NCBI GenBank assembly: GCA_013791995.1
Contig: VMSS01000149.1
Coordinates: forward strand, 1 to 44,390
Reading direction: 5' to 3'
From: Desulfurivibrio sp.
Lineage (GTDB): Bacteria > Desulfobacterota > Desulfobulbia > Desulfobulbales > Desulfurivibrionaceae
Length of the DNA stretch: 44,390 bases
The position numbers and the translations under genes are program-made. The notes beneath the pieces were generated by a model, which was not told where the DNA came from, ran no database searches, and saw nothing but the letters and a program-made list of their open reading frames with translations. Below, piece by piece: positions 32,619 to 41,637 of the stretch. Position 1 is the stretch's first letter. Each line of letters begins with the position of its first letter.

Positions 32619-35207
32619 TTATCCCTTGGTAAAGGTAAGTCCTGTTTCCCCCCGGTCCACGAGAATCGTATCTCCCTCAACAAAGGTCCCGTCCAGGATC
32701 TTCATGGCCAGACCATCCTGAACATAACGCTGGATGGCACGCTTGAGCGGCCGGGCTCCGAAACTCGGATCATAGCCCACCTCGATCAGGTACTCTTTGG
32801 CCGGTTCGGTCAGACTGATGCTGTACTTCTGCTCGGCCAGCCGCTGGATGAGCAACGCCACCTGGATGTCGATAATCCGGGAAAGATGTTCCTTGCCCAG
32901 GGAGTGGAAGATGATGATTTCATCGATCCGGTTCAAGAATTCTGGCCGGAACTGGGCATGGAGAATCGCGTCGATCTGGGTCTGCATTTCACCCCTGCGG
33001 CTCTCGCCCATCTCCATGATCATCTGGCTACCGAGATTCGAGGTCATGATCAGGATGGTGTTCTTGAAATCCACGGTTCTGCCCTTGCCGTCGGTCATCC
33101 GACCGTCGTCCAGAATCTGGAGCAAAACATTGAACACGTCCGGGTGGGCCTTTTCGATCTCGTCAAAAAGGATGACCGAATACGGCCTGCGCCGCACCGC
33201 CTCGGTGAGATAGCCGCCCTCCTCATAGCCCACATAGCCCGGAGGTGCGCCGATCAAACGGGAGACCGAATGTTTTTCCATAAACTCGGACATATCCAAG
33301 CGGATCATGGCCTTTTCGGAATCAAAAAGGAAATGGGCCAGGCTTCTCGCCAGCTCGGTCTTGCCCACCCCTGTGGGGCCCAAAAAGATAAAGGAACCCA
33401 GAGGGCGATTGGGGTCCTGCAACCCGGCCCGCGCCCTCCGCACCGCATTGGCCACCGCAGTGATCGCCTCTTTCTGGCCCACCACCCGCTTGGCCAGCTC
33501 AACATCGGCATGGACCAGCTTGTCCTTTTCCCCTTGCAGTAGCCGGTCTACGGGAATGCCGGTCCACTTAGCCACCACCTGGGCCACATCCTCCTCATCC
33601 ACCTCTTCCTTGAGCATCTTCCGATCCTTCTGGATCTCTGCAAGATGGGTGTTTTCGGAGGCCAATTGTTTTTCCAGCTCCACGATCTTGCCGTAACGGA
33701 TCTCGGCAACCTTGCTCAGATCGCCCTGCCGTTCCGCCTGCTGCTCGGCAACCCGCGCCTCGTCGATGGCGCTCTTGACGGTGCGGATTTTTTGGATGAT
33801 GTCCCGCTCCAGAGTCCAATGGCCCTTCATGGCGGTCAGGCTCTCGTTGATCTCGGCCAGCTCAGCCTCGATCTTGGCCAGCCGCTCTTTCGAGCCGACA
33901 TCACTTTCTTTTCTCAGGGCCTCACGCTCGATCTCCAGCATGATCCGCTTACGATCAACCTCGTCGATCTCGGTGGGCATGGAATCGATCTCTATCCGCA
34001 ACCGGGAAGCCGCCTCGTCGATGAGGTCGATGGCCTTGTCCGGCAAGAAGCGGTCGGTGATGTAGCGATTGGACAGGGTCGCAGCCGCAACCGTAGCCGA
34101 ATCCTTGATCCGCACCCCGTGATGCACCTCGTATTTCTCCTTGATCCCGCGCAGGATAGCGATGGTGTCGTCCAAGGAGGGTTCCTGCACCAAAACCTGC
34201 TGGAAGCGGCGCTCAAAGGCGGCATCCTTTTCGATGTATTTCCGGTACTCGTTCAGGGTGGTGGCGCCGACACAGTGCAGCTCGCCCCGGGCCAGAGCGG
34301 GCTTGAGCATATTGGAGGCATCCATGGCCCCCTCCGCTGCCCCGGCACCCACCAGAGTGTGGATTTCGTCGATGAAGAGGATCACCTCCCCTTCCCGTTT
34401 CTGCACCTCTTTGAGCACCGCCTTGAGCCGATCCTCAAACTCACCGCGGTACTTGGCCCCGGCCACCAGCGCTCCCAAGTCCAGGGAAAGAACCTGCTTG
34501 TTACGCAGGGTTTCCGGCACGTCGCCATTGACGATTCTCTGGGCCAAGCCTTCGACAATAGCGGTCTTGCCCACTCCGGGTTCGCCGATGAGCACCGGGT
34601 TGTTCTTGGTTCTCCGGGAAAGCACCTGGATCACCCGGCGCACCTCATCATCGCGGCCGATGACCGGGTCGAGCTTGCCCTGCCGGGCAACATCGGTGAG
34701 GTTGCGGGCATATTTTTCCAGAGCCTGATACTTCTCCTCGGGGTTCGGATCGGTGACCCGCTGGTTGCCGCGAATGGCGACCAGCGCCTGCAAAAAAGCC
34801 TCCCGGCTTATTCCTCTGCGCTTAAAAGCCTGGGCCACGGAGGAATCCTTGTCGTCGAGTACGGCGAGAATCAGATGCTCCAAGCTGACGTATTCGTCCT
34901 GCATCTCACCGGCCACTTTAAAAGCCCGGTCCAGCAGGGACTGGAATCGTTTCCCGGCATAGGCCTGGGTGTACCCGCCGCCGCTCACCTGGGGCAGCTT
35001 GGTCAGTAGCGCATCCATATCCTGCTGGAGCAGGGATGGAGTCACCCCCATCTTTTGCAGAATGGGTGCCACAACCCCATCGGTTTGCTCCAGAAGGATC
35101 TTCATGAGATGCTCGGGCTGCAACTCCTGGTGTCCCTTTCCCTGGGCCAGATTCTGGGCCGCCTGCACCGCTTCCTGCGATTTCGTCGTAAATTTATCAA
35201 ACTGCAT
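32619..35207 (-). CDS. clpB: ATP-dependent disaggregase ClpB
   Basis: The 862-residue chaperone of standard ClpB length rescues aggregated protein with DnaK. It has an N-domain (1-150, [17 protein letters not shown]), a first AAA+ module (Walker [14 protein letters not shown], Walker B ILFIDEIH), a coiled M-domain (about 400-530) and a second AAA+ module (Walker [27 protein letters not shown]). The M-domain separates it from ClpA/ClpC. AAGGAG precedes the ATG. The HSP-type promoter is not evident in the 5' gap. Confidence 0.97.
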   Translation of the reverse strand: MQFDKFTTKSQEAVQAAQNLAQGKGHQELQPEHLMKILLEQTDGVVAPILQKMGVTPSLLQQDMDALLTKLPQVSGGGYTQAYAGKRFQSLLDRAFKVAGEMQDEYVSLEHLILAVLDDKDSSVAQAFKRRGISREAFLQALVAIRGNQRVTDPNPEEKYQALEKYARNLTDVARQGKLDPVIGRDDEVRRVIQVLSRRTKNNPVLIGEPGVGKTAIVEGLAQRIVNGDVPETLRNKQVLSLDLGALVAGAKYRGEFEDRLKAVLKEVQKREGEVILFIDEIHTLVGAGAAEGAMDASNMLKPALARGELHCVGATTLNEYRKYIEKDAAFERRFQQVLVQEPSLDDTIAILRGIKEKYEVHHGVRIKDSATVAAATLSNRYITDRFLPDKAIDLIDEAASRLRIEIDSMPTEIDEVDRKRIMLEIEREALRKESDVGSKERLAKIEAELAEINESLTAMKGHWTLERDIIQKIRTVKSAIDEARVAEQQAERQGDLSKVAEIRYGKIVELEKQLASENTHLAEIQKDRKMLKEEVDEEDVAQVVAKWTGIPVDRLLQGEKDKLVHADVELAKRVVGQKEAITAVANAVRRARAGLQDPNRPLGSFIFLGPTGVGKTELARSLAHFLFDSEKAMIRLDMSEFMEKHSVSRLIGAPPGYVGYEEGGYLTEAVRRRPYSVILFDEIEKAHPDVFNVLLQILDDGRMTDGKGRTVDFKNTILIMTSNLGSQMIMEMGESRRGEMQTQIDAILHAQFRPEFLNRIDEIIIFHSLGKEHLSRIIDIQVALLIQRLAEQKYSISLTEPAKEYLIEVGYDPSFGARPLKRAIQRYVQDGLAMKILDGTFVEGDTILVDRGETGLTFTKG

Positions 35208-35703
35208 ATCCGTTGCTCCTTAAGAAAAAATAACCAGTTGAACGCCCCCGCTCTGTACTGCAGATACCGTAAGCGCGCCCCCAGTTGCTGTCAAGGGCGG
35301 ACCGTCAAATTACTGACGCAGGCCACAGGTCTGCTTGGGCCGAGCCGCCCGGCCTCAACAGGAGATCTCATTGGCGCGCAGCCGAGCTCCGGAGAAGCTG
35401 TCGAAAAAGGGTTTCCATCGCCAAACTCACCTTCATTGTGCAGACAAAAATCTTTTTTGTCGAGATCAGCTTTAAGGGACACGCCAAAGTCGGCATCCCG
35501 ATTATGCTTTTTTCTCTGCTCGTTCTTGTTTTACTGTTATACTTAGGAACCGTTACGAAATAATCACTGCTATCCCTCTTGTTTTGTTCCGGCTCCCTGT
35601 ATGCCGTTTCTTCCACCGCCATGACGAGTTTCATTATTACACGGCTTCGGATAGGGGCTGTTGCCCCTGCCGGGATAAAAGCAAAGCCTGAACCAGTTCT
35701 CAC
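35208..35703. other. gene-free gap between clpB and mscS
   Basis: Nearly 500 bases between divergent genes. I see no confident gene. A frame at 35285-35563 (+) ends in a credible membrane helix (IMLFSLLVLVLLLYLG) but its first half is Arg-rich and it lacks a placed ribosome-binding site. The gap presumably holds promoters for clpB and mscS, but I could not define one. Confidence 0.5.
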
Positions 35704-37041
35704 ATGGAAACAGCTCACATGAAAACCCTCTGGATGTCCCTCTTCAGCAAAAAAAACCTCCAGGTCATCACCGACTGGCTGCACCGCTATGTCCTGACCT
35801 ATGACCACCTTATCCAGGCGCTGGTGATAATCTGCGCCTTACTCTTAGCCTTTCTGGTCGGCAATAGAATCAAACGAAAATTATCAGATCCTGACCGACC
35901 CCAGAAACGCTTCCCCCAGTTGCTCTCTGCCGCACTGCCCCTTACTTCGCCCTTGCTCTGGCTTTTCCTGCAGTTGATCTTGCTGCAGGTTGCCATTGAA
36001 GTTGAATGGCCCCACAATCTGCTCACCGTTGTCGTCAATCTCCTGACTGTCTGGATCGTTATCCAGACAACCTCCCTGTTTTTCAGCAACACCGTCTGGA
36101 TCAAGCTGATTGCGGTCCTCGCTTGGAGCGTAGCGGCCCTCAACATCATGGGCTTGCTGGGCCAAACTGTCAGCCTGCTCGACCGTCTGACCCTCAAATT
36201 TGGCGCACTGCGCATTTCCCTTCTCACCATGTTCGAGGGGCTCCTAGCCCTGGTACTGCTAATCTGGGCGGCTCGCACCCTCTCCCGCCTTCTCGAAAAG
36301 CGCATCCAAGAGAACTCGAGCCTCTCCCCTTCCATCCAGGTTCTTTTCATAAAACTGTCTAAGGCTGCCCTCATTGCCACCGCTTTTCTGTTGGGTTTGC
36401 GCCTGGTCGGCATCGACCTCTCGGCGTTTACCATTTTCACCGGCGCAGTTGGCGTGGGCATCGGCTTTGGTCTGCAAAAAATTGCCTCCAACCTGATCAG
36501 CGGCATCATTCTCCTGCTGGACAAATCCATCAAGCCGGGTGATGTCATCACCGTGGGCGAGACCTATGGCTGGGTGAACTCGTTAGGCGCTCGCTATACC
36601 TCGCTTATCACCCAAGAAGGCAAGGAATTCCTGATTCCCAATGAAGACCTGATCACGCAACAGGTGGAAAACTGGTCGTTCAGCAACAGTACGGTACGCT
36701 TGAAAATTCCAGTGGGGATTGCCTACAGCTCGGATGTGCGCACGGCCATGGCACTGTGCGAAAAAGCAGCAGGTAAGGCAGAGAGAATCATCCGGGATCC
36801 GCCGCCCATTTGCCTGCTCATCGGCTTTGGCGACAGCTCCGTTGATCTTGAGTTGCAAGCCTGGATCGACGATCCGGCCAACGGGATCAAAAACGTGACC
36901 AGTGAAATTCTCTTAAATATCTGGGATGCATTCCATGAGCAGGGCATTGAAATCCCCTTTCCACAGCGGGATGTTCACATCAAAACCATGCCCCCCGGAA
37001 CAGGAGGCATGGCAGGTGGACAGCAGGAGACGCACCGGTAA
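35704..37041 (+). CDS. MscS-family mechanosensitive channel
   Basis: A 445-residue membrane protein with several N-terminal helices and the MscS pore helix and beta domain: GAVGVGIGFGLQKIASNLISGIILLLDKSIKPGDVI, then YTSLITQEGKEFLIPNEDLITQQVENW and IPVGIAYSSDVRTAM. The first about 200 residues form an additional membrane region, as in larger MscS relatives (YbdG-like). It probably releases solutes on hypo-osmotic shock. ATG 35704 or 35719 are both possible; neither has a strong ribosome-binding site. Confidence 0.9.
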   Translation: METAHMKTLWMSLFSKKNLQVITDWLHRYVLTYDHLIQALVIICALLLAFLVGNRIKRKLSDPDRPQKRFPQLLSAALPLTSPLLWLFLQLILLQVAIEVEWPHNLLTVVVNLLTVWIVIQTTSLFFSNTVWIKLIAVLAWSVAALNIMGLLGQTVSLLDRLTLKFGALRISLLTMFEGLLALVLLIWAARTLSRLLEKRIQENSSLSPSIQVLFIKLSKAALIATAFLLGLRLVGIDLSAFTIFTGAVGVGIGFGLQKIASNLISGIILLLDKSIKPGDVITVGETYGWVNSLGARYTSLITQEGKEFLIPNEDLITQQVENWSFSNSTVRLKIPVGIAYSSDVRTAMALCEKAAGKAERIIRDPPPICLLIGFGDSSVDLELQAWIDDPANGIKNVTSEILLNIWDAFHEQGIEIPFPQRDVHIKTMPPGTGGMAGGQQETHR

Positions 37042-37110
37042 GATCTTTGGTCCGGAGCTTGGCGCAGAGGCAAGGGCAAGCACGAATGGATCGCCCCAGC
37101 ACAACAATTA

Positions 37111-37276
37111 CATTATACCGTTCGGCCTGAGCCCGTCGAAAGCCAACAGAGCACATTATACCGTTCAGCCTGAGCCTGTCGAAGGCCAACAGAGCACATT
37201 AATCCGTTCGGACTGAGCCTGTCGAAGGCCCACAATAGCATGGGAACCACGGTTCGACAGGCTCACCGCGAACGAA
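37111..37276. repeat. 43-bp tandem repeat (3 copies) plus inverted unit
   Basis: Units start CATTATACCGTTC at 37111 and 37154 and CATTAATCCGTTC at 37197 (period 43). Each carries the TTCGCCCTGAGCCTGTCGAA-type core. A single inverted copy follows at 37252-37276 (GGTTCGACAGGCTCACC). They fill the 255-base gap between the convergent mscS and nuclease genes, 37042-37296, which has no gene. Confidence 0.88.
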
Positions 37277-37296
37277 AACGCAAACGGGAACTAATC

Positions 37297-38706
37297 TTAC
37301 ACCTCAAACGATTGATGCGGGTCCGGGACATCAACCTGCGCAAAACCCAGCTCCTGGCGCAGACTCTCGGCAAAGATATCGGCCACCTCCTCCTCGCCAT
37401 GCACCACAAAGGTGCGGGATGGTTTCTTCTGCATGGCACCGGCCCAGGCCAACAGCCCATCCCGGTCGGCATGGCCGCTGAAACCGGTAAGGGTTTCCAC
37501 CTTGGCGCGCAGCGGAAACTCCTCGCCATAGATCCGGACTGTTTCTTCCCCTTCGACAATCTTGCGGCCCAGGGTGTTGGGCGCCTGCCAACCGGTGACC
37601 AGGATGGTGTTTTTCTTGTCGCCGATGCGCTTACGCAGATGGTGCAGGATGCGACCTCCCTCCATCATGCCGCTGGCGCTGATAATGATCGCCGGCTCCC
37701 GCAAGAAATTCAACTCCTTGGAGTCTTCCACACTCTGGGTGTAGCGCAGGGTATCAAAGCCAAAGGGGTTGCTGTGGTTGTCCTTCAATAAAAATTCCCG
37801 GATCTCGCTGTCGTAGGTCTCAGGATGCAGCCGGAAAATATCGGTTACCCGGGTGGCAAGCGGGCTGTCCACATAGATGGGGACATTGGGAATATCGCGC
37901 TTCAAAAAGAGCCGGTGCAGAGCATAGACCAACTGCTGGGTCCTCCCCACGGCAAAGGCAGGGATCAAGAGGGTGCCGCCCCGCTGGTAGGTCTCGTTGA
38001 CAATGCGCTCCAACTCCTTTTCCGACTCCGGATACGGCGGATGCTGACGATTGCCGTAGGTGGACTCCATGATGAGGATGTCCGCGCCCTCGCTCAAAAC
38101 AGCCGGGTCTTTGATAATCGGAATCCCGGCTCGCCCGATATCCCCGCTGAAAACCAGCCGGACATCGCGCCCTTTCTCCTGATCGTGGATGTCGAGAATC
38201 ACATTGGCGCTGCCCATCATGTGTCCGGCATCCACCAGGGTAAGATGCACGCCGGGCAAAATCTCCCGCTTACGGTTATAGCTGATGCCCACGAACTGAT
38301 CCATGGCCGTGACCACATCCTCTTTGGTGTAGAGGGGCTCAAACTCTTTCTGGTTCTTCTTTTTGCGCAATTTGTTGGTAAATTTTACATCCTGCTCCTG
38401 GATATGGGCGCTGTCCATGAGCATCACCGCGCAGAGATCGCGGGTGGCCGAGGTGCAAAAGACATCGCCTTCAAACCCCTTTTTGACCAGACAGGGGATG
38501 TTGCCGGAGTGATCGATATGGGCATGGGAGAGAATCAGGCAGTCAAGATCCTTGCCCGCGCAAAAGCCGCTGCGGTTGAGCTCAAAAGCCTCTTTCCGCT
38601 TGCCCTGAAAGAGCCCGCAGTCAAGGAGGATGCTTTTGCCGTTTACTTCAAGGAGGTGCTGTGAACCGGTAACGGTTTTCGCCGCACCGTGGAAGGTAAT
38701 TTTCAT
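37297..38706 (-). CDS. beta-CASP metallo-beta-lactamase RNA-processing exonuclease
   Basis: The 469-residue protein has the zinc motif SHAHIDHSGN (HxHxDH), MDSAHIQEQD, VDAGHMMGSANVILD and FSGDIGR, followed by the beta-CASP domain (LLIPAFAVGRTQQLVYAL, DSPLATRVTDIF, ILVTGWQAPNTLGRKI, GFSGHADRDGLLAW). These enzymes resemble CPSF-73/Ysh1 and act as RNA endo/exonucleases. ATG 38706 (MKITFHGAAKTVTGSQ) has GGGAG upstream and is preferred to 38748. Confidence 0.92.
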   Translation of the reverse strand: MKITFHGAAKTVTGSQHLLEVNGKSILLDCGLFQGKRKEAFELNRSGFCAGKDLDCLILSHAHIDHSGNIPCLVKKGFEGDVFCTSATRDLCAVMLMDSAHIQEQDVKFTNKLRKKKNQKEFEPLYTKEDVVTAMDQFVGISYNRKREILPGVHLTLVDAGHMMGSANVILDIHDQEKGRDVRLVFSGDIGRAGIPIIKDPAVLSEGADILIMESTYGNRQHPPYPESEKELERIVNETYQRGGTLLIPAFAVGRTQQLVYALHRLFLKRDIPNVPIYVDSPLATRVTDIFRLHPETYDSEIREFLLKDNHSNPFGFDTLRYTQSVEDSKELNFLREPAIIISASGMMEGGRILHHLRKRIGDKKNTILVTGWQAPNTLGRKIVEGEETVRIYGEEFPLRAKVETLTGFSGHADRDGLLAWAGAMQKKPSRTFVVHGEEEVADIFAESLRQELGFAQVDVPDPHQSFEV

Positions 38707-38874
38707 GGATATGCTCCCTTGTTGGTTGAGATGATTTCCGCACAGCATACAAGGATGGCAGGAATAAAAGAAGTAAAGATTTGCCTTGAATAGCTCTGCC
38801 GATCAGGACTCTTCCCGCACATTCCCAGACCTCGTTTATTTCCCCCAACCGGGTGGAAATAATATATTCTTGAA

Positions 38875-38998
38875 TTGCTCCATGGTGTCAGGTAGACAGA
38901 TAACTTCCCGATCATTTTTAGCCGGAATTATATCGCTAGCTACAGAACACCCCCATATGGGGTGGATATATGGCTATTCAAGTGAAAAGGTGTTCAAA
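38875..38998 (+). repeat. shared leader element, copy B
   Basis: A close relative of 10745-10870 in the same orientation, again with TGTCAGGTAGACAGATAA and AACACCCCCATATGGGGTGG. The gap 38707-39095 contains this element, a palindrome at 39051 and little else. It precedes the AT-rich oxidoreductase gene. Confidence 0.75.
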
Positions 38999-39050
38999 AC
39001 TTGCCCAGAAAAAGCAATTAAAGGCCCAAAAACCGAAAAAAACAAACAAC

Positions 39051-39064
39051 TCGAGCTAGCTCGA
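39051..39064. promoter_or_regulatory. 14-bp perfect palindrome upstream of the oxidoreductase gene
   Basis: TCGAGCTAGCTCGA is perfectly symmetric and lies 31 bases before the ATG at 39096, a position suited to a dimeric repressor. No regulator gene is adjacent. Confidence 0.45.
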
Positions 39065-39095
39065 TACTACTATTATTATAAACCAAAATTAAATT

Positions 39096-39692
39096 ATGAA
39101 ATGTCTCATTGTGACAACTCACCCACTCTCAAAATGTCTTTGCAAGCTATTGACCGAGCATGTTGTCAATAGGCTAACTGCAATGAAACATGAAGTTGTA
39201 ATTGAAGACCTATATGCTGACAAATTTGAACCATTATTAACCGAATCAGAACGAAACTCTTATTATAGTGGTTCTTATGACTCTTCAAATTTTTCTGAGC
39301 AGGCCAATAGGCTATTAGAAGCAGAGGCTCTTGTTCTACTTTTTCCAACTTGGTGGTTCAGCTTTCCGGCCATGCTTAAAGGTTGGTTTGATCGAGTTTG
39401 GGGACCTGGCATTGCCTACGATCACGCAAGTGATCTTGGCCCAATCAAATCTCGATTAGATAATTTACGGAAAGTGTTAGTAGTAACAACGTTGGGGGCA
39501 CCTTGGTGGGTGGATAGACTGATAATGTGGCAACCAGTAAAAAGAGTTGTAAAGGTTGCGTTATTAGGAGCATGCGCAAAAAAAAGTAAACTGAAATATC
39601 TATCACTCTACAACAGTGAAAAACTCAACAATGAGAGTATCGCCAGATTTAAACACAAAATTGACAAAGCTCTCAATGATTGGGGAGAGTAA
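39096..39692 (+). CDS. flavodoxin-fold NAD(P)H oxidoreductase (NQO1/MdaB-like)
   Basis: A 198-residue protein. MKCLIVTTHPLSKCLCKLL matches the flavin-phosphate-binding start, VIEDLYADKFEP and ALVLLFPTWWFSFPAMLKGWFDRVW are family hallmarks, and VVTTLGAPWW follows. The NQO1/MdaB/KefF group reduces quinones or similar acceptors with two electrons. The DNA is clearly AT-richer than its chromosomal surroundings, which suggests transfer. An IS3 remnant follows directly after. Confidence 0.85.
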   Translation: MKCLIVTTHPLSKCLCKLLTEHVVNRLTAMKHEVVIEDLYADKFEPLLTESERNSYYSGSYDSSNFSEQANRLLEAEALVLLFPTWWFSFPAMLKGWFDRVWGPGIAYDHASDLGPIKSRLDNLRKVLVVTTLGAPWWVDRLIMWQPVKRVVKVALLGACAKKSKLKYLSLYNSEKLNNESIARFKHKIDKALNDWGE

Positions 39693-39721
39693 TGTTTATA
39701 ACAAATCGCTTAACTTGACCG

Positions 39722-39875
39722 TGAACCTCCCCCGGTTTAGTGGACATAAAAGTCTAGCTAAACCGGAGGTAAAAAAATGCCCAGGTACAACAACCCGAAG
39801 AAAACCAGACGATACTCAACGGAATTCAAGATCAAAGCGGTACAACTTAGCCACCTGGATAACGTACAAGTCAAA
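39722..39875 (+). mobile_element. IS3-family left-end remnant
   Basis: A terminal TGAACCTCCCCCGGTTTAGT opens the element and an inverted CCGGTTTAG...CTAAACCGG lies inside. An OrfA start (ATG 39777) reads MPRYNNPKKTRRYSTEFKIK, typical of IS3 transposase OrfA. After about 33 codons the homology ends abruptly and the rest of the IS is missing. Confidence 0.75.
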
Positions 39876-39911
39876 GTATGTAGCAAAAACAAAGGAAGAG
39901 TGAAAGCATGA
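39777..39911 (+). pseudogene. IS3 OrfA, truncated (44 codons)
   Basis: The frame begins MPRYNNPKKTRRYSTEFK and continues AVQLSHLDNVQVK, the N-terminal helix-turn-helix part of IS3-family OrfA (usually about 90-100 residues). It then reads non-homologous VCSKNKGRVKA and stops inside the nitroreductase start (GCATGA). No OrfB or right end is present, so the element is dead. Confidence 0.75.
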
Positions 39912-40513
39912 GAACAAAAGAAGCAATACGAACACGTCGGGCTGTTAAGCAGTATGATGCAAGCCATAGCATGACGCCTGAGGAAATTAATGAGCTGTTG
40001 TCTTTGGCCATTCTTGCTCCTACGGCTTTCAATATTCAAAACTGGCGTTTTGTTGTGGTAACTGATCCTGAGTTACGGAAACAAATCAGGGAAGTGGCTT
40101 GGGATCAAGCACAAGTGACAGATGCTTCGTTATTCATTGTTCTCTGTGCCGATATGAAATCCTGGGAAAAGCAGCCCCATCGATACTGGGTCAATGCCCC
40201 AAAAGAGGTCCAGGATTTTATGATTCCAGCGATCGACAATTATTATCGAGGGAAAGAGCAAGTTCAGAGAGATGAGGCCATGAGATCCTGTGGCATAACA
40301 GCACAAACATTAATGCTAACGGCAAAATCAATGGGCTACGATTCATGTCCAATGGATGGTTTCGATTTCGAAAAAGTTGCCGAACTTATTCGTCTTCCTG
40401 CCGACCATGTAATTGCAATGTTTGTGGCAATTGGCAAGGGAACAAAAGAGCCGTGGGCGCGTCCGGGACAGCTAGATCTTAATGAGGTAATTATCAAAAA
40501 CAGCTTTGAATAG
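39908..40513 (+). CDS. nitroreductase-family flavoprotein
   Basis: A 201-residue FMN protein. TKEAIRTRRAVKQYDAS carries the FMN-binding Arg cluster, LAILAPTAFNIQNWRFVVVTD the second FMN motif and CGITAQTLMLTAKSMGYDSCPMDGFD the third. GTG-free ATG 39908 is preceded by AAGGAAGAG. Members reduce nitro compounds, quinones or flavins with NAD(P)H. It is AT-rich like the oxidoreductase upstream, so the two reductases form a transferred redox patch interrupted by the IS3 remnant. Confidence 0.9.
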   Translation: MRTKEAIRTRRAVKQYDASHSMTPEEINELLSLAILAPTAFNIQNWRFVVVTDPELRKQIREVAWDQAQVTDASLFIVLCADMKSWEKQPHRYWVNAPKEVQDFMIPAIDNYYRGKEQVQRDEAMRSCGITAQTLMLTAKSMGYDSCPMDGFDFEKVAELIRLPADHVIAMFVAIGKGTKEPWARPGQLDLNEVIIKNSFE

Positions 40514-40517
40514 TAAC

Positions 40518-40587
40518 AAAGGGATAAGAGGACAGATCTATTTTCAAAGAAGTCTCAGGCATAAATAAATCTATCCCCTCTTTCAAT
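40518..40587. repeat. imperfect inverted repeat after the nitroreductase gene
   Basis: AAGAGGACAGATCTATTT (arm 1) and AAATAAATCTATCCCCTCTT (arm 2) are imperfect complements around a loop of about 18 bases. Similar GGACAGATYTATTT stems mark REP-type elements in other genomes; here it may also act as a transcript terminator. It marks the right edge of the AT-rich patch. Confidence 0.6.
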
Positions 40588-40656
40588 TATCTCTGCCCTA
40601 AAAAGCGTTCAGGCCATTGAGTTCAGCCGTTTTTCCTACAGCATAGGAGCAACCTC

Positions 40657-40989
40657 ATGAAGGAGTTCTCGGAAATAATCCTGACGTTGACCATATTGGT
40701 TTTTGGGATATTTTTGCCTATGAATGTCATGTCGGCGCAGCAGGAGAGCAGTATTGTCATGCTGAAATCAAAAATGAGCACAGCCACTGTACCTCCCGGT
40801 AATCCGGATGACGCTCCACCTCCCGGTAATCCAGACGATGCTCCGCCTCCGGGTAATCCCGATGACGCCCCTCCCGGCAACCCGGACGATGCCCCGCCAC
40901 CGGGTAATCCAGATGATGCTCCGCCTCCGGGCAATCCGGATGATGCTCCCCCCGGCAACCCGGACGATGCCCCGCCACCACCCCAATAA
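40657..40989 (+). CDS. secreted PPGNPDDA-repeat protein
   Basis: The 110-residue product has a signal peptide (ILTLTILVFGIFLPMNVMSA), a linker of about 17 residues and seven repeats of PPGNPDDA or PPPGNPDDA ending PPPPQ. The repeat lengths run 8-9-9 twice and then 8, so there is a 26-residue (78-bp) higher-order unit. Such a chain would be extended and acidic, perhaps a Ca2+-binding spacer or surface protein; no known domain is present. AGGAG precedes the ATG. It lies 18 bases before the hemerythrin gene. I do not recognise the family. Confidence 0.8.
   Translation: MKEFSEIILTLTILVFGIFLPMNVMSAQQESSIVMLKSKMSTATVPPGNPDDAPPPGNPDDAPPPGNPDDAPPGNPDDAPPPGNPDDAPPPGNPDDAPPGNPDDAPPPPQ
40790..40980 (+). 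repeat. tandem 24/27-bp coding repeat
   Basis: Seven tandem units of the type CCGGGTAATCCGGATGATGC encode the PPGNPDDA repeats. Unit lengths 24, 27, 27 recur, so the array has a 78-bp higher-order period. It is expected to change copy number by slippage or recombination. Confidence 0.88.
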
Positions 40990-41007
40990 AAAAAAGGAAT
41001 ACAGCCT

Positions 41008-41550
41008 ATGCAAGCGCGCGGACCACTCATGATAGAACACCGGCTCATTGAACGGATGCTGAATATTGTCCGGGACAGGCTGGCGCTGGCAGTGAAAAAC
41101 AAATCCATTGACCCCTTGTTTGTCGATGCAGCTGTGGATTTTATCCGCACCTATGCTGATCGCACCCACCACGGGAAAGAAGAAGATATTTTGTTTCGGA
41201 ACTTGGACACCAAAGAGTTGTCGGCTGCGGACCGGAAAGTGATGAATGAATTGATAGCAGAACATGTCTTCGGCCGGAATACCACCAAGTCTCTGGTCGA
41301 GGCAAATACACGCTATCGGAATGGAGACGCTTCCGCCCTTGAAGACATTGCCAGATGTTTGAAGACCCTTGTCGATTTTTATCCCAAGCATATCGGAAAA
41401 GAGGACAAGGTTTTTTTCCCTGCCGCCCGAGCCTATTTCTCCGAAGAAGAAGATCAAGCTATGCTAAGCGAATTCTATTTGTTCGATCAAAAAATGATCC
41501 ATGAGAAATATAAATCTATCGTCGATGAATTCGGGGGTAAAGGGAAATAA
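41008..41550 (+). CDS. hemerythrin-domain protein
   Basis: A 180-residue four-helix hemerythrin HHE protein. Iron ligands are likely His11 (MIEHRLIER), His55 and Glu59 (HHGKEEDILF), His86 (AEHVFGR), and His128 with Glu132 (HIGKEDKVFF). These bind a di-iron centre for O2, NO or iron-sulphur repair (RIC/YtfE-like). AAAGGAAT precedes the ATG. It is followed by the Cys-PAS and YkgJ genes, which suggests a redox or oxygen-response cluster. Confidence 0.88.
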   Translation: MQARGPLMIEHRLIERMLNIVRDRLALAVKNKSIDPLFVDAAVDFIRTYADRTHHGKEEDILFRNLDTKELSAADRKVMNELIAEHVFGRNTTKSLVEANTRYRNGDASALEDIARCLKTLVDFYPKHIGKEDKVFFPAARAYFSEEEDQAMLSEFYLFDQKMIHEKYKSIVDEFGGKGK

Positions 41551-41637
41551 CGCCGGAGTCCGGTTTCCGGAGAGTTGATCGCGGATTGCCCTTGGTATCA
41601 TAGGATATTTGAACGCAGACTCCAAAAAGAGCAAATC

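Noticed and set aside
33645-35009. 454-residue plus-strand ORF opposite clpB
   Set aside because: It is the antisense of clpB, which has complete domain motifs; the shadow has no recognisable domain.
35285-35563. 92-residue ORF ending in a membrane helix
   Set aside because: The first half is Arg-rich and non-protein-like, and no ribosome-binding site or in-frame start fits the helical part; kept only as a note on the gap.
37111-37240. 43-bp tandem repeats as a CRISPR array
   Set aside because: There are no unique spacers; the whole 43-bp unit is repeated, and no cas genes are present.
40768-41457. 229-residue minus-strand ORF over the repeat protein and hemerythrin
   Set aside because: It reads the antisense of the PPGNPDDA array and of a clear hemerythrin gene.
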